NCBI GenBank assembly: GCA_036365145.1
Contig: JAEOAD010002231.1
Location: forward strand, 2,087,501 to 2,151,500
DNA length: 64,000 nucleotides
Direction of reading: 5' to 3'
From: Orientallactaga sibirica
Lineage: Eukaryota; Chordata; Mammalia; Rodentia; Dipodidae
In this document: positions 32,602 through 43,983 of the stretch, piece after piece
Position numbering within the stretch: position 1 is the stretch's first letter
Layout: each line of letters starts with the position of its first letter
Made by a program: the position numbers and the translations under genes
The notes under the pieces: model-generated
Seen by the model: only the letters and a program-made list of their open reading frames with translations
Database searches by the model: none
Told to the model about the DNA's origin: nothing

Positions 32602-32762
32602 CTGGGCGGGGTGGCCCATGCCTTTAATCTTAACACTTGGGAGGCAGAGGTAGGAGGATCACTGTGAGTTTGAGGCCATCCTGAGACTACATAGTGAATT
32701 CCAGGACAGTCTTGGCTAGTGAAACCCTACCTCAAAAAACCAAAGGGGGAAAAAAAAAAAAA
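32602..32762 (+). repeat. B1 SINE, sense
   Basis: From CTGGGCGGGGTGGCCCATGC to CTACCTCAAAAAACCAAAGG and an A tail. GATTAGA flanks it on both sides as a short TSD. Confidence 0.9.
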
Positions 32763-32822
32763 GATTAGATTCGCTCTACCTTAATAATGATAATGAAAAA
32801 GAATTATCCATACTGACCTGAT

Positions 32823-33073
32823 TTAAAGCTGGGTGTGGTGGGGCATACTTTTTTTAAAAAAGATTTGTTTTTTAAATTTATTTATTTATTAGAGAGAGGG
32901 AGAGATAGAGAAAGATAGAGAGAATGGGCACACCAGGGCCTCTAGCCACTGCAAATGAACTGCAGATGCATGCACCACCATGTGTGCCTGGCTTATGTGG
33001 GACCTGGAGTATCGAACCTGGGTCCTTAGGCTTTGCAGGCATGTGCCTTAACCGCTAACCCATCTCTCCAGCC
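32823..33073 (-). repeat. Chimera: B1 5' fragment joined to an antisense Dip, in one TSD
   Basis: A single perfect 10-bp repeat CTGACCTGAT (32813-32822 and 33074-33083) flanks both parts. The left part (about 32827-32848) is the sense B1 head GCTGGGTGTGGTGGGGCATA. It joins directly to a full antisense Dip (about 32849-33073) ending CATCTCTCCAGCC. Either one retroposition event produced both parts, or a B1 was mostly deleted. Confidence 0.8.
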
Positions 33074-33083
33074 CTGACCTGAT

Positions 33084-33560
33084 GTTTTGATACACAGAGC
33101 TTAATGTTCAAATCAGACTCAGTGTATACATCTACTGAAATGCTAATCATTTCTTTGTGGTGAAAACATTCAAAATGCCGCCACCTAGCCTTTACAAAAT
33201 GTATATTAAATTATCATCTATAGTCATCTTACTGTGCAATATCACCCAGAACTTATTTCTCTTACCTAATTGAACAACATTTCCTCATCCCTTCTTCTGG
33301 ACTCTGGTGACCACCATTATTCTACTCTCAACTTAGTATTCCATTGTGTACATGTACCATATTTCTTAATCTATTCATGAGCTGGTGGACACTTGAGTTG
33401 TTTCTGATTTTTGGATATTGTGAAGAATGCTGCATTGAACATCAGAGTACACATATCTCTTTGACATGCCAATTTGACATGGATATATGTCAACGAGTGA
33501 GAATAATAAATGGTAGTTCTACATTGAGGGAAATGTGGCCAAGATGACTAGAAAGGAGAA
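33084..33560 (-). repeat. Old L1 (L1M-type) 3' UTR and ORF2 end, antisense
   Basis: In antisense order: a 3'-UTR part (TATAGTCATCTTACTGTGCA, GAACTTATTTCTCTTACCTA, CTCTGGTGACCACCATTATT) and then the ORF2 end (GTATTCCATTGTGTACATGT, GAGCTGGTGGACACTTGAGT, GATATTGTGAAGAATGCTGC). This is the classic pattern of old mammalian L1 copies. Confidence 0.85.
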
Positions 33561-33790
33561 AATGAGAGGTTATTGTATATAGGTTTAGATTGTATGATAT
33601 AGTGTTAATTGTGTCTCTGTGCTCACTGGGTTCTGGGCACTGTGCATACTGTTTTTTTTTTTTTTTTCCACTAATGGATGGGTTGCAATCAATGCAAAAC
33701 CAAATTCAGTGTTTGCAAATCTGTTGCTTGTTCTAGCTCTCTGCATTTGGATCCCCTGAACACACATGAAATAATTGTAGCACATACCTG

Positions 33791-34130
33791 TGTGGTGGTT
33801 TGAATCAGATGTCCCCCATAGACTCATATGTTCAGAATGTTTGGTCCCCAGCTGGTGGCAATTTGGGAGGTTGAGTCTTAATGGAGGAGGAGGAGGGTGT
33901 TGTTGGGGGTGGGTTTAGGGGTTTATAGCCAGCTCTCCCTTAGTAAAGTTCAGCTCATTTTCTTGCTGCTGTTTCTCACATGCTGTGGAAGAGCTGATGT
34001 CCAGGCTCTGCTCATTCCATGCTTTCTCCTACCATCATGAAGTTTGCCTTGTGACTGTAAGTCAAAATGAGTTCTTCCTATCAGCTGGTTTGTCAGGTGC
34101 TTTGTCTCAGCAAAGAAGGTAATTGCAGTA
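33791..34130 (+). mobile_element. MaLR solo LTR, older, sense
   Basis: From TGTGGTGGTTTGAATCAGAT to GAAGGTAATTGCAGTA. The flanks ACCTG (33786-33790) and GCCTG (34131-34135) give a 4-of-5 TSD. It differs from the 14026 group by an added GAGGAGGAGG region and a different end, like the older LTR at 29537. Confidence 0.82.
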
Positions 34131-34135
34131 GCCTG

Positions 34136-35380
34136 TTTTCCAAGTGTTCATATGGTGACATGGGATGTGGAGACAGGAGCATCCGTGGATGCTCTTGGGC
34201 AGCTAGCCTGTCATACAGCACTGAGAAACAAGAGATCCTGCTCAAACAAGGTGGAAGGTGGGGACTGACACCTTAGGTTATTCTCTGAAATCACACACCT
34301 GTGGCAGTATGCACACACTCACTTTCTCATACAGGAACACGTATACACCATGCATGCACACAGAAAATTAAGATTTTACATTTGAGAAGTTTTGACATAA
34401 ATGAGTCATATGAGTTTATAATCCTCCATGGTTAGCAGGACTATGGTGGTCCAACATGAACTGACTGGTACAGAATTCCTATGTGAGTAGATGTAAGTTA
34501 TTAGACCAAGAAAATACAGTATCTGTTCACACATCACAGGAGGAGGAAAGGGAAGCTTTACACATTATCATGTTCATAGACATTCACCACAAATAGCTTA
34601 CAGCATTTTAATGGAGGCACAAAAACCCAGCGTAAATTAAAAGCAATGAAGTTGGCTATGGAAATGTGACTACCTCAATTACTAAAGCCTTTTTTAGGAT
34701 TTCAGAAGTGTGATTTCTATTAAAGACAATGGGATTCACATGGTGGTCATTCTAAGACTGTGAGAATTTTCCCCTCAAGGGTCAGATGAGTTATGAACTT
34801 TTGAAAAGAGAAAATTTACAGTTAATTTTCCAATTCACAATTACATTGTGTGCTATTAAAGAAGAAAAAATACTATTACTTTATGGAGCAGTGTGCAATA
34901 AACAGTTGAGCAAGTCTTGACTAGTGTCTTCAGTGATGCAGCATTTCATGAATAAGTAATTTGAAATATTTATCAGCTCTCTCCTTAATGCCCCTTATTT
35001 TAAGCCTCACTTTCAATTTGGACTATACATTGGATTTGTAATTTAATTTTCAACTGATTTTAGTGGTAATATAAATTAGATTTGTTGATTTGAGAATTAC
35101 AGTGCAAAGGACTAGCAAGTCATCACAGAATCATGATAGCTTCTAAGTCTTCATTTAGTGCAACGATTTCAAATATGCTTAAACTTAGGAGCCCTCTCTT
35201 TAATGTGATCTCATGTAGCATCCCGTATGAACCCAGATGGAGAGGGACTTTGCTGATGAAAGAAGAGAACTATTATCCACTCCCAACACCAATCTCCAGT
35301 CTTGCCCCCAATGTGTGGCCTTTGACACATTCTGAGGATCTTGAGACACTTTCATCCCTAGATCTGGAAGCCACTCAAGT
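34136..35380. other. Unassigned DNA
   Basis: About 1.2 kb with no recognisable repeat or gene, moderately AT-rich. Confidence 0.45.
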
Positions 35381-35399
35381 CTTAAAGGGTAAATTTCTT

Positions 35400-35413
35400 T
35401 TCTTTTTTTTGGA

Positions 35414-35461
<48 letters not shown>

Positions 35462-35708
35462 GAGAGAGAGAGAGAGAGGGAGAGGGAGAGGGAGAGGGAG
35501 AGGAAGATAGGTAGAGATGGATGCGCCAGCAGCCTCTCAACTGTTGTGAACGAAATCCAGATGTGTGCTCCCCCTTGTGGTCAAGTGCGGCATTGTACCC
35601 TTGTGTCACTTTGCATCGGGCTAAATGTGGGACCTGGAGATTGGAACCGCTGGAGCGTTCTTAGGCTTATGAGGCAGGCTCCTTAACTGCTAAGCCATCT
35701 GTCCAGCC
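35400..35708 (-). repeat. Dip-B SINE, antisense, with 19-bp TSD
   Basis: Perfect repeats CTTAAAGGGTAAATTTCTT at 35381-35399 and 35709-35727. The tail side has expanded to an (AC)n run (35415-35458) and a (GA)n/(GGGAGA)n run (35460-35505). The body is the long form, with the box B position as GTTCCAATC on the minus strand. Confidence 0.97.
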
Positions 35709-35727
35709 CTTAAAGGGTAAATTTCTT

Positions 35728-36039
35728 ATTCAATTGTTTCTCTGATTTTCATTTGAGCAGCAAGTTATTATGCACATCCCTTTCCTGTCTTCTTTCTGAC
35801 AGAATGATTAGTCCCCATCCAAGAGATAGCAGCTTTCTCATGGGTTAGCAGCTCCAGTATGTGCACAAAGGGGATGAATATTGAGGGACTAAATGCTTTA
35901 GCACACACCACCATGTCTGTGCAATGGAAGAATATTAAGGGAACACTGAAAAACTATGGTAATATAACCAAATTATACTTAATTGTGTTAATTAATGAAA
36001 TCAGTTACATTTTACTGAGCACATTGCAGATCTGCCAGG
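35728..36039. other. Unassigned DNA
   Basis: No gene or repeat recognised. Confidence 0.45.
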
Positions 36040-36640
36040 CTCCCTGCCTACCTATTTTTTTGTATGTTTTGAGTGTAGGCACACATGTATATGCTTGTGT
36101 GCGTATGCATATAGAAGCCAAAAAGCAACTTTGGGTGTCATTTCTCTCATGCACCATCCACTTTCTTTTTGAGACAGGTTCTCTCATTGGCCCAGAGCTT
36201 TCCAAGTAGGTTACAATGGCTGGCCAGTAAGCCCCTTGGATCTGCCTGTCCCTACCTCCCCAGCAATAGGGTTACAAGTACACATGTGTGCTGGGGATCT
36301 AATTCATGTCTCCATTATTTTATTTATTTATATGCAAGCAGAGACAGAGGTAGAAAGAGAGAGGGAGAAAGAAGAGAGACGGACAGAGATATGGGCACTC
36401 CAGGGACTCCAGCCACTGCAAACAAATTCCAGATGCGTGTGCCACTTTGTTCATTTGCCTTTATGTGGGTCCTGGGGTATTGAGCCAAGGTTCATAGGCT
36501 TTGCAGGCAGGACCTGGGGAATTGAGCCAAGGTTCTTAGGCTTTGCAGGCAAGCACCTTAACCACTGACCCATCTGTCCAGCTCCTTATGTCCTCATTCT
36601 TACAAACACTATACCCACTGAGCCATCTGCCCAACTGTCT
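36040..36640 (-). repeat. B4-type SINE, antisense, interrupted by a Dip
   Basis: The left part reads as antisense B4/RSINE1-like: TTTGAGACAGGTTCTCTCAT, TGGCTGGCCAGTAAGCCCC, GATCTGCCTGTCCC, CTACCTCCCCAGCAATAGGG, TGTGCTGGGGATCTAATTCA. The tRNA-like part resumes after the Dip with GTCCTCATTCTTAC and CCACTGAGCCATCTGCCCAA. B4 is a fusion of a tRNA-derived and a B1-like part, and both are present here. Confidence 0.75.
36313..36584 (-). repeat. Dip SINE, antisense, with an internal 42-bp duplication
   Basis: A full antisense Dip in which the stretch CCTGGGG...GCAGG occurs twice in tandem (36471-36512 and 36513-36554) with a few differences. The element lies inside a B4 SINE, and an approximate TSD (TTCATGTCT/TTATGTCCT) can be seen. 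Confidence 0.88.
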
Positions 36641-36769
36641 ACCTACAGTTTTTCACTAATTTAATTCTTACAGCATCAAACATGACTAAGGCTCAGGGAG
36701 CCCAAGGTAAGATGGCAGTCACTAGCCAATCTAGAAGTGCACTACAGTCTTCTCTGGACTCATGCCTGT

Positions 36770-37165
36770 ACTCTCTCATTCTCCCACTCCCCTCCAGCCA
36801 CACTGTCCTTGCTGATTCTTGACCACACCATGCCCATCTGACCTTAAGTACAATTTTCTTTCCCCTCTACTTGGCACATGTCCCTCACACATTTGCAAAA
36901 CTAATGTCCTAACTTCACTCCAGTTTCTGTTCAATATCATTATTCCATTCCTGGCCCTAGAGTCATTCTTAAGTCTCTTACACTCTTGTATTTTTCTTCA
37001 AAATGATCTGTAATTGTGTAATTATTTGATGATCCACTTTATGAACCTTTGCTAAACTGTAAGTGTCCCTATGGCATGGGGTTGTACATTCATATCCTTG
37101 TGCCTGGAACCAGGTCTGGTATTTGATAAAGGCTCCAAGATATTTTGTAAGTGAGATATTTATGA
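36770..37165 (+). repeat. LINE L2 3' region, sense
   Basis: Segments follow the L2 order: CTCCAGCCACACTGTCCTTG, CTACTTGGCACATGTCCCTC, then TAAACTGTAAGTGTCC, ATCCTTGTGCCTGGAACCAG and TATTTGATAAAGGC. It is very diverged, as expected. A possible small MIR scrap (CTAAGGCTCAGGGAGCC) lies just upstream near 36687. Confidence 0.65.
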
Positions 37166-39964
37166 ACTAAGCAGATCCACATGAAAGGACAATGCATTGT
37201 ATTAATGTTCTACAAATTAAGCACACACTTGAGTCTTTAATTTTCACTCCACTAATTCTATAGTGGCTACCTTAGGCTTAATATGTGGAATTGTGCAAGC
37301 ACAATTCTAATTTTATATACACTGTTTCTTCATGTGTCAATTTCATTCTGTTTCTCTATGTTTATCCTTTAATGTATGAGTTTAATTCTGTAATAATGGG
37401 CATATACATGGACACACATATGAATCCACAGTGGTGTGTTTAGGTTAGTTACAGACTTTATGCAAACACAAGCACATTTATACACATTCACTGGTACACA
37501 GAACTTATGAAGAAATTGAAACCAGATGGCACATGATTCCCCCCAAGTAAAGCACCAAATCGGTCATGTAGAATAAATGGCTTCTACACAGAACCATCGA
37601 GACACCTACTGGGTTTCCACAGTAGCTCAAAGATAGATTTTGCTGTTCTAGACGATAGCTGGGAATCCTTGACTCACTGTCAGTGTTTTCACGTAGGTGA
37701 TTAACCAAATTAGGAGTATACACAAAATCAATGTGATGAACAAGGGCGACTGCTATTGTCAAGGCCATAATTTATTGATTCCACTCCACTGGAAACAAGA
37801 GTAAAGTGATTGAAACCAAAATGCCAAAGGAACTACTAAGAGAGGAAGCATGTCTTCACTATGTTGGAGAAAGTACTCGGATGGACATATACAGATATTT
37901 CTCCCAGTTAAGCATGTTGATGTAGCCTCTGTTAATATGGTGCCTTCAAAAGGCCTTTTTATACTCATCATCTTTGACAGGGTGGAAGTGGCATTTCTCT
38001 GTTAAAATGTTGCATTTCTTGCTACAGTACAGTGAATGCATTTGCTATCCTGCCTTTCCAATCTCCCCATTTTCATTTTATTTGATTGAATCTTAAAGTT
38101 AATATGTGTTATCGTTTTGAAAAGAAGAAAAATTGTTGAGAATTGAGAGAGCTGTCAGGAAACATATGTAACGTTTTCTGTATGGGGATCATACTTAAAA
38201 TGAAAGTGATATTGGTGAATGTTATGTGCTCTTACAGCTTGTTAAGACCTGACTCTGAGACTGAGGTAAGCATCCCCAGCCCGTCCCCTGTCTCACTCAA
38301 GCATGTTTACAAACCAGAAGTTCAACACATTGTGCCCTTGAGAACAAGTAGGTAAACCACCCCAATCTTAAAATGGAGCAGATGTCACTATTGTTTATCA
38401 CATTACATAAAAATGTCTGTGCTGGGAACTGCCATTTGGAAGTCTCACCTGTGAAGGAAACCTCTGCCCAGGACTCTTGATTGACTGAAAACTCCAGCTG
38501 ACTGTTACAGGGCTTCTCCAGTCTGATGCTCTGTTTTTTATTTGTTGTTGCAAATTTATTTTCTCTACTTTGCAATGGGGTTACTCCTGTCATTTCTGCT
38601 GGATGTCATCCAGCACCCGGCTTGGTGTTCTATTCTTTATCTTCCACCTGCCATTTCTTCTTTCACTTTTGTATTGCTATGCCTCTAATAAGTTCATTTG
38701 TTCACAACCCAAAATATAACTGTCTTTTGATCATTTTTCTGGATGCAGCAATATTACAGCTCAGATAGCCCCTCCCATGTTGCTGCTCAGCATGTATACA
38801 CCAAACCAAGTTTGCATAATTAAGAAACTGCTGACTCAGAGCTATCTACAGCCTCGCTGTGCAAATGCAGACGAGACAAGGGAACATCTTCACACCGACT
38901 GTCCTGTTTATTTGTGAACACGAATGAGTCTGCCCACTGTATACTTAGCAGAGTGTTTAAGATCCATACGGATTCTCAGAGAATGAGCAGGCGTGTTGTG
39001 AAGAATGATGAATGGCCCTTTCTAAGATGAGTAAGTGTGCTAAACATATAACTTCTGGTCATATATAGTTTGTCTGCCAGATGGTGCCTAACCTCACTCC
39101 ATCCCTCATCCTCAACCTATCCCTGACCCCACCTCATTCTAGACCCCCACTTAATCCCTGCGTTGCTACCCCAGGGGGTGGGGAGCTACAGCAGGGAGAC
39201 ATTCAAGGCTTCTGAGAGAAAACTATGTCTGTTTTGCACATTACTTGTTAAGAGAAACAGCTAAAAGTTTAACAGTTTGTTCAGGGGTGCTCTGTTTAAA
39301 AATCTCTTGCATGAAACAGCTGCATCGAGCACAGCTGGGTCAAAACTGCCTTGTCAAAAATGTCATGTAGGCACATATTTTTTCCTAAACTGTTTTTGAC
39401 AAATCATACTTTCCTATACATTTCTTGTCTCCACAGGTATATAGTCATACATATTTTATTGCATATGCCTGGACAACACATTTATAAAATGGAAGGATGA
39501 AAGCCTGATGCCCACTCGATACTTTTCTTTTCAAATCAAATCATATTACCTCTTTTTCGGATGTTCACCTAGGAGACTCCAGGCCATAGTTTGAGTTTCT
39601 AGGACTTTATATGGTTTTAATATTTAAAATGTAATATGCAAATCTGAAAAGAATTAGCTTTGACTTAAAAGTAAATCCCTTCAACAAGCTTAGGAGATCA
39701 GAGAGTAACTGCATGAACCAAAGGAAAAAGAGCAAGTTTTATTTTGGCTACAACAATAAATTCAGTAGCCAAATAACCACTCTTCCCTTACCATTCCCAA
39801 AGTGAAGAATCTTTAATCTTTACTGATTTTCTTTAATGTTTTACAGTATAAGACCTGAATGAGTTTTCCACATTTTCAATCTTTTTTTTTTTTATGGGGG
39901 TCACTATAACACTGTTTTAAAGATGAAGGGAATGAGGGGAATTGGACAGAGCTTGGCTATTATG
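37166..39964. other. Longest stretch without recognised repeats
   Basis: About 2.8 kb in which I identify no SINE, LINE, LTR or gene. Open frames at 37505-37768, 38297-38593 and 38526-38768 are short, on both strands, and show no domain. It may be single-copy DNA or very old repeats. Confidence 0.5.
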
Positions 39965-40440
39965 TACCATTTTTTTTATTAGTTATGTGTATAGTATATA
40001 TACAGCCATGATGGTACCATCATTAGCCTTCTCCCTGTCCTCCCCCCATGGGTAATGTAGGTCTTGCCTTATGGGGGTAGCCATCAGTTATGCAGGAGAG
40101 GCAATGACTCTGTGTGTAATGACCCAATTCATGGCTCTAACAATCTTTCTGCCCCCTTTTCTATGAATTTCCCTGAGCCATATTGGGTTCATTTTAGGTC
40201 TATTTCAGTGACGAGGTTTTGTAAGTGTCTGTGTCTCTGGATATCTGATTTGGTAGGGGTTGAGTGTTCTTTGTGTGTATCTCCTTAACTCCTCTGCTGA
40301 TACCAGGTTCACCAATAAAGCAGCACTCTTGCTCATTTCCCCTATAACTCTATGGCTTCAGCTGGTGTCCTGGTGAGGTGTGATGGGCTGATTCTCTCCT
40401 TAGGTTCTGCATCCATCTGAAAGAGAGAAGCAGATTCTCC
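39965..40440 (-). repeat. LINE (probably L1) 3'-end fragment, antisense
   Basis: T-rich start, then GTATAGTATATATACAGCCA and TGATGGTACCATCA, then CCTTCTCCCTGTCCTCCCCC, parallel to the piece at 3958-4240. The right limit is uncertain. Confidence 0.5.
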
Positions 40441-41107
40441 AATGGAGAGTGAGTGTACCAATTTTTTTAAAGATCTGTTTTGGTTATGGCTTACATATTT
40501 AGGATTATTTTTAAAAAAGTTTATGTTCAATGCTCTTTTTAAAGTATTATTAGAATGCACCCAAAGCTGAGCAAGCAGGTACAAACTGAATGGTTTTGGG
40601 TGAGTTACTTGACTTTGGATAGGATCTACTTTGGTTTTCAGGTAGTCCCTGTAAAATTCAGGTGCTGCCAATGTGATAGGCTTAGGAGATTGGCCTTGAA
40701 GAACTGACGGGGCCTTGAAGAAGTGATTGGGCTTTGAAGAAGTGATTGGGTTTTGAAGAAGTGAGGGTGCCTTGAAGAAGTGACTGAGCTTTGATAAAGC
40801 AATGGGGCCTTGAGAGCTGCTTCCTCGAGAATAAAAGAGGGCTCCCATAGCATTTGGATACCCTGCATTCTATATGCTGCCACATGACCACACAGCACCC
40901 TCCTTTCCAGGAAGTGCAGCATTCCAACTCCAGGTTTGAAGGTACAAATTAACAGACAACTGAATTTGCTGGCATCTTGGTCTTGGACTTCCCAGTCTCC
41001 AGAACTGAGAGCAATAAAGCTCAGAGAATTCTTTAAAAACCATCCAATTACAAATATTCTGTTACAGTAAAACAAATGGGCTAAGGAAGGGTCAGTTTCC
41101 CCAGTGT
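40441..41107. other. Unassigned DNA with a minisatellite
   Basis: Apart from the 19-base tandem repeat at 40696 I recognise nothing. The minus-strand frames 40342-40848 and 40638-41129 run through that repeat, and I do not regard them as genes. Confidence 0.45.
40696..40809 (+). repeat. Minisatellite, 6 units of 19 bp
   Basis: Six tandem units of the type TTGAAGAAGTGATTGGGCT, each exactly 19 bases, with a partial seventh (TTGAGAGCTGC). Units differ mainly in the last 8 bases and the last full unit is the most diverged. Because 19 is not a multiple of three, the unit is read in all three frames, which argues against coding. Confidence 0.92.
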
Positions 41108-41390
41108 TACGCCAGACATTGTGGCTCATGCCTGGAATTCCAGGATGGCAGAGGCTGAGATGGGAGCATCACTGGGGCTTTCTCACCATCCAGCCTTGCT
41201 TAACTGGTGAGCTCTCTTACAGGCCATCAATTAGAGAGCCTGTCTCAAAAAGAGGTGGATGTCATATTTAAGAAACAATAATCAAGGTTGTTTTCTAGCC
41301 TCTCCATGTACCTACATACACATGTGCCCATACACATACAAATATCCATGCATGTGGGCATGCCACACATATATAAGCTGACAAATATTT
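41108..41390 (+). repeat. B4/RSINE1-like SINE, sense, old
   Basis: GCCAGACATTGTGGCTCATG, GGAATTCCAGGATGGCAGAG, CACTGGGGCTTTCTCACCAT, TTAACTGGTGAGCTC, GCCATCAATTAGAGAGCCTG, TCTCAAAAAGAGGTGGATG and CTAGCCTCTCCATGTACC follow the B1-like half of B4 elements. I do not see the tRNA-like half. Confidence 0.72.
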
Positions 41391-42392
41391 AAACTACAAT
41401 GGTACGATTTTATAGCCAGAGATTCAGGGAGGGTTGGCAAAGGCTTATTTCAGGATAAATGCTCAACTCAGCTGCTAGATGCCTCAACCCTAATTGCTAA
41501 ACCTGGGAAGTCTCTAAGGCCCTTCCTCATTCATGGCCTCGAGTTGAGTCTTCCTGTGTGCCTTTTCCTGTTGTGAATGCCTATCCTTCTCCAACTTTGT
41601 CCCTGATCTTCCTTGGTGTGATCTGACTGCCATTAGGAAGAGATTTTTTCCAGTGGACCAAAAGAGAAGTCCATGGTGTTCTATGAGCTTTTATTCCAGC
41701 TGGTGGGAGGATGCTTTGGCAAGAGCCAATTGCAATCATCTCTACTCACCTCTTGGAGAGCTCCTATCACCATTTGAGCCCTTTCTTTACACTGCTCCCT
41801 CACCTACTGGAACAACCTTGACCCAAGATCTTGCTTTGTGTAGACACCACTTCACTATGACAACTTCTTACATAATCACATGCCTACTCTGAGTCCCGTC
41901 TGTGAATGTTTTGTGTGAAAAATCTAAGATGTAGCTCAGGCAATGCAGTGGATAAATGGGATACAGTATAAAGACATGGATTTAGAATTCTCTTTGTTCC
42001 TCTCAGAGGATCATGTTAGGGAATAGGATTTAGGCAGAAAAAAGTCACAAGATGACATCTGAATTGATTTGGACAAATGCAAGGAACAGGAGGGATTGAA
42101 GTCCTTCATGCATTCTATGACCGTACCACAATCAGCTCTATTTCTATGAAAAGGAATGATCATGTGCAGGAGAATGGAGTTTCCTGCTTACCCCTCACAC
42201 TTGGAGACTTTTTTCATAACACACTCATTCCACATTAAATATTCAGGAAGTTTTGACTAGTATCTAACTTAGTTAGAAGCCTCAGTGGAAGATGAACTGT
42301 TATTCTGATTAATATATAAAATTGATGAATGCACTTCAATTGAATAAACTTTCTCAGTTTTGATGGGCTCTGCAATATCACATCAGCTATAT
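41391..42392. other. Unassigned DNA
   Basis: About 1 kb with no recognised feature. The open frame at 41653-41892 lacks domain features. Confidence 0.45.
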
Positions 42393-42560
42393 CAGTATTC
42401 CCAACTTTGACTACCAACTGGGGAGCTTTAAAAACCATCACTGATGCTTGGGACTCAGCCCTAGAGACTCAAACTTAATTGGTCCAAGTCATGGCCAAGG
42501 AACAACGGTTTTAAAGTTCCCCAGGTGATTCTAATATTTAGCCAAGGTTTCGAACCACTG
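42393..42560 (-). mobile_element. Ancient hAT-Charlie non-autonomous DNA transposon (MER5-like)
   Basis: The ends are inverted repeats of the Charlie type: left CAGTATTCCCAACTTTGAC (decayed from CAGTGGTTCTC...) and right GAACCACTG. The interior has GGGGAGCTTTAAAAACCA and CCCCAGGTGATTCTAAT, typical of the MER5 group. The 8-base flanks AGCTATAT and GTCTAGAT match at 5 of 8, and the right one contains TCTAGA, the usual hAT target. The strand is arbitrary. Confidence 0.72.
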
Positions 42561-43628
42561 GTCTAGATTAAGGATTAAAGTGCTTGGGCTAAGCCTGTAA
42601 TTTATATAACCTGGCCACAATCTTTCTCCTACTCAATTCATGAATACTTAGCCACTCTTGTCAAGGCTTCTTCCTTTAACCTCATGTTTGCTGTTAACAA
42701 ATAAGTATGTTTGCAAAGACAGCAACCAAAATTTTCAGTTTCATTGAATTTTTCTTTGAAGTTACTTAATCTAAAACTATAATGAAGTACAAATTTGTAA
42801 GAAAGTTTAGAAGTGTTAGTGTAAAACCTCCATTATAATTAACTAAATAAATGGAAGAAAGAAAAGAGGACATAAACACAAAAGCATAATCCATGAGGAA
42901 GCACTTTATATTAACTAAACATAGAACTATTCTGAGCATATAAAAGACAAATACCTGCTAATCTGGATTTAATAACTTGAATTCAAATCAGCATGCAAAT
43001 TAAAACCAAAATGGAGTCATTTGTCAATTCAGAAGGTTCCAGGGAATCCCGGATTATGGAACATCTAGTCTAAGATCTGGAAACTTGTTTTTTTTTTTTT
43101 TTTAATTTTAAATCTATAAATTGTCCCATTTAGCATAACATTTTTCTTTGTTTAAAAGTGATCATTTTCACAAATCCATAAAATTAGAACAAGAGGAAGG
43201 AATGACTACAGACAAAGAGGAATTAAAACGATTTTAATACATTTTGTTTGACTCCAATCAGATATAGTTGAACATCTGTAACAAATGAACAAGTTCCTTG
43301 GAAAATATATATTACCAAAATTGCTCAGAATGACACAGAGCACTTAAATATATTATCATGGAAGATACTGAAACATTTTCACAAAATAAATTCCTCTAAC
43401 TCAGGTGGTTTCACACGTGCATTTTAGCACACTCTCAAGGAATTTGTAATTCTTATTCTGTTTAAATTACTAAATCCGGACAGTATAAATGCTTTTTCAT
43501 GCTCTTTTGAAAAACTAATATGAGAATGCTAAACAAACTGTTTAAAGACTGGATGTAAAAGGAAATTATAGATCAGTCTCTTTTATGAAATATCATAATA
43601 GTGTATTAAAATATTATGACAGGCAATA
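42561..43628. other. Unassigned AT-rich DNA
   Basis: About 1.1 kb with no feature that I recognise. A T-rich run lies at 43088-43103. Confidence 0.45.
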
Positions 43629-43983
43629 TGTATTAGTTACTTTCTTGTTGCTTTGCCCAAATACCTGGCCAGAAGCAATTTAAGGAACAAGAGGACTGAT
43701 TTTGGCTTCAGTTCCAGGGAACTTGTATTCCTTTATGGCAGAGAAGGTATGTCAGCTGCAGTAGGGGCCCAGCTGTCCACATTACATCCACAGTCAGAAA
43801 ACAAAGGATAAATAGAAAGTGGGGCTCAGATATAAAACCTTAAGGCTTACTTCCAGTGAACCACTTCCTCTAGCAAGGGTCCACGTCCTAAAGGTTGCAC
43901 AATCTTTCCAAACAGTGCCACCAGCTGGGGACCATGTGTTTAAACACACGAGACTATGGGGGAGATTTTACATTTAAACCACA
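43629..43983 (-). repeat. LTR of element A (left, the 3' LTR)
   Basis: From TGTATTAGTTACTTTCTTGT to TTTACATTTAAACCACA. Its interior (GGGACCATGTGTTTAAACAC) corresponds to GGAACCAAGTGTTCAAACAC of the right LTR. Confidence 0.78.

Noticed and set aside
35133..35510. 125-codon frame ending in Thr-His and Arg-Gly repeats
   Set aside because: The repeats come from the (AC)n and (GA)n tail of a Dip-B SINE.
40342..41129. Two overlapping minus-strand frames of 168 and 163 codons
   Set aside because: Both run through the 19-bp minisatellite in different frames. The tandem repeat, not selection, keeps them open.
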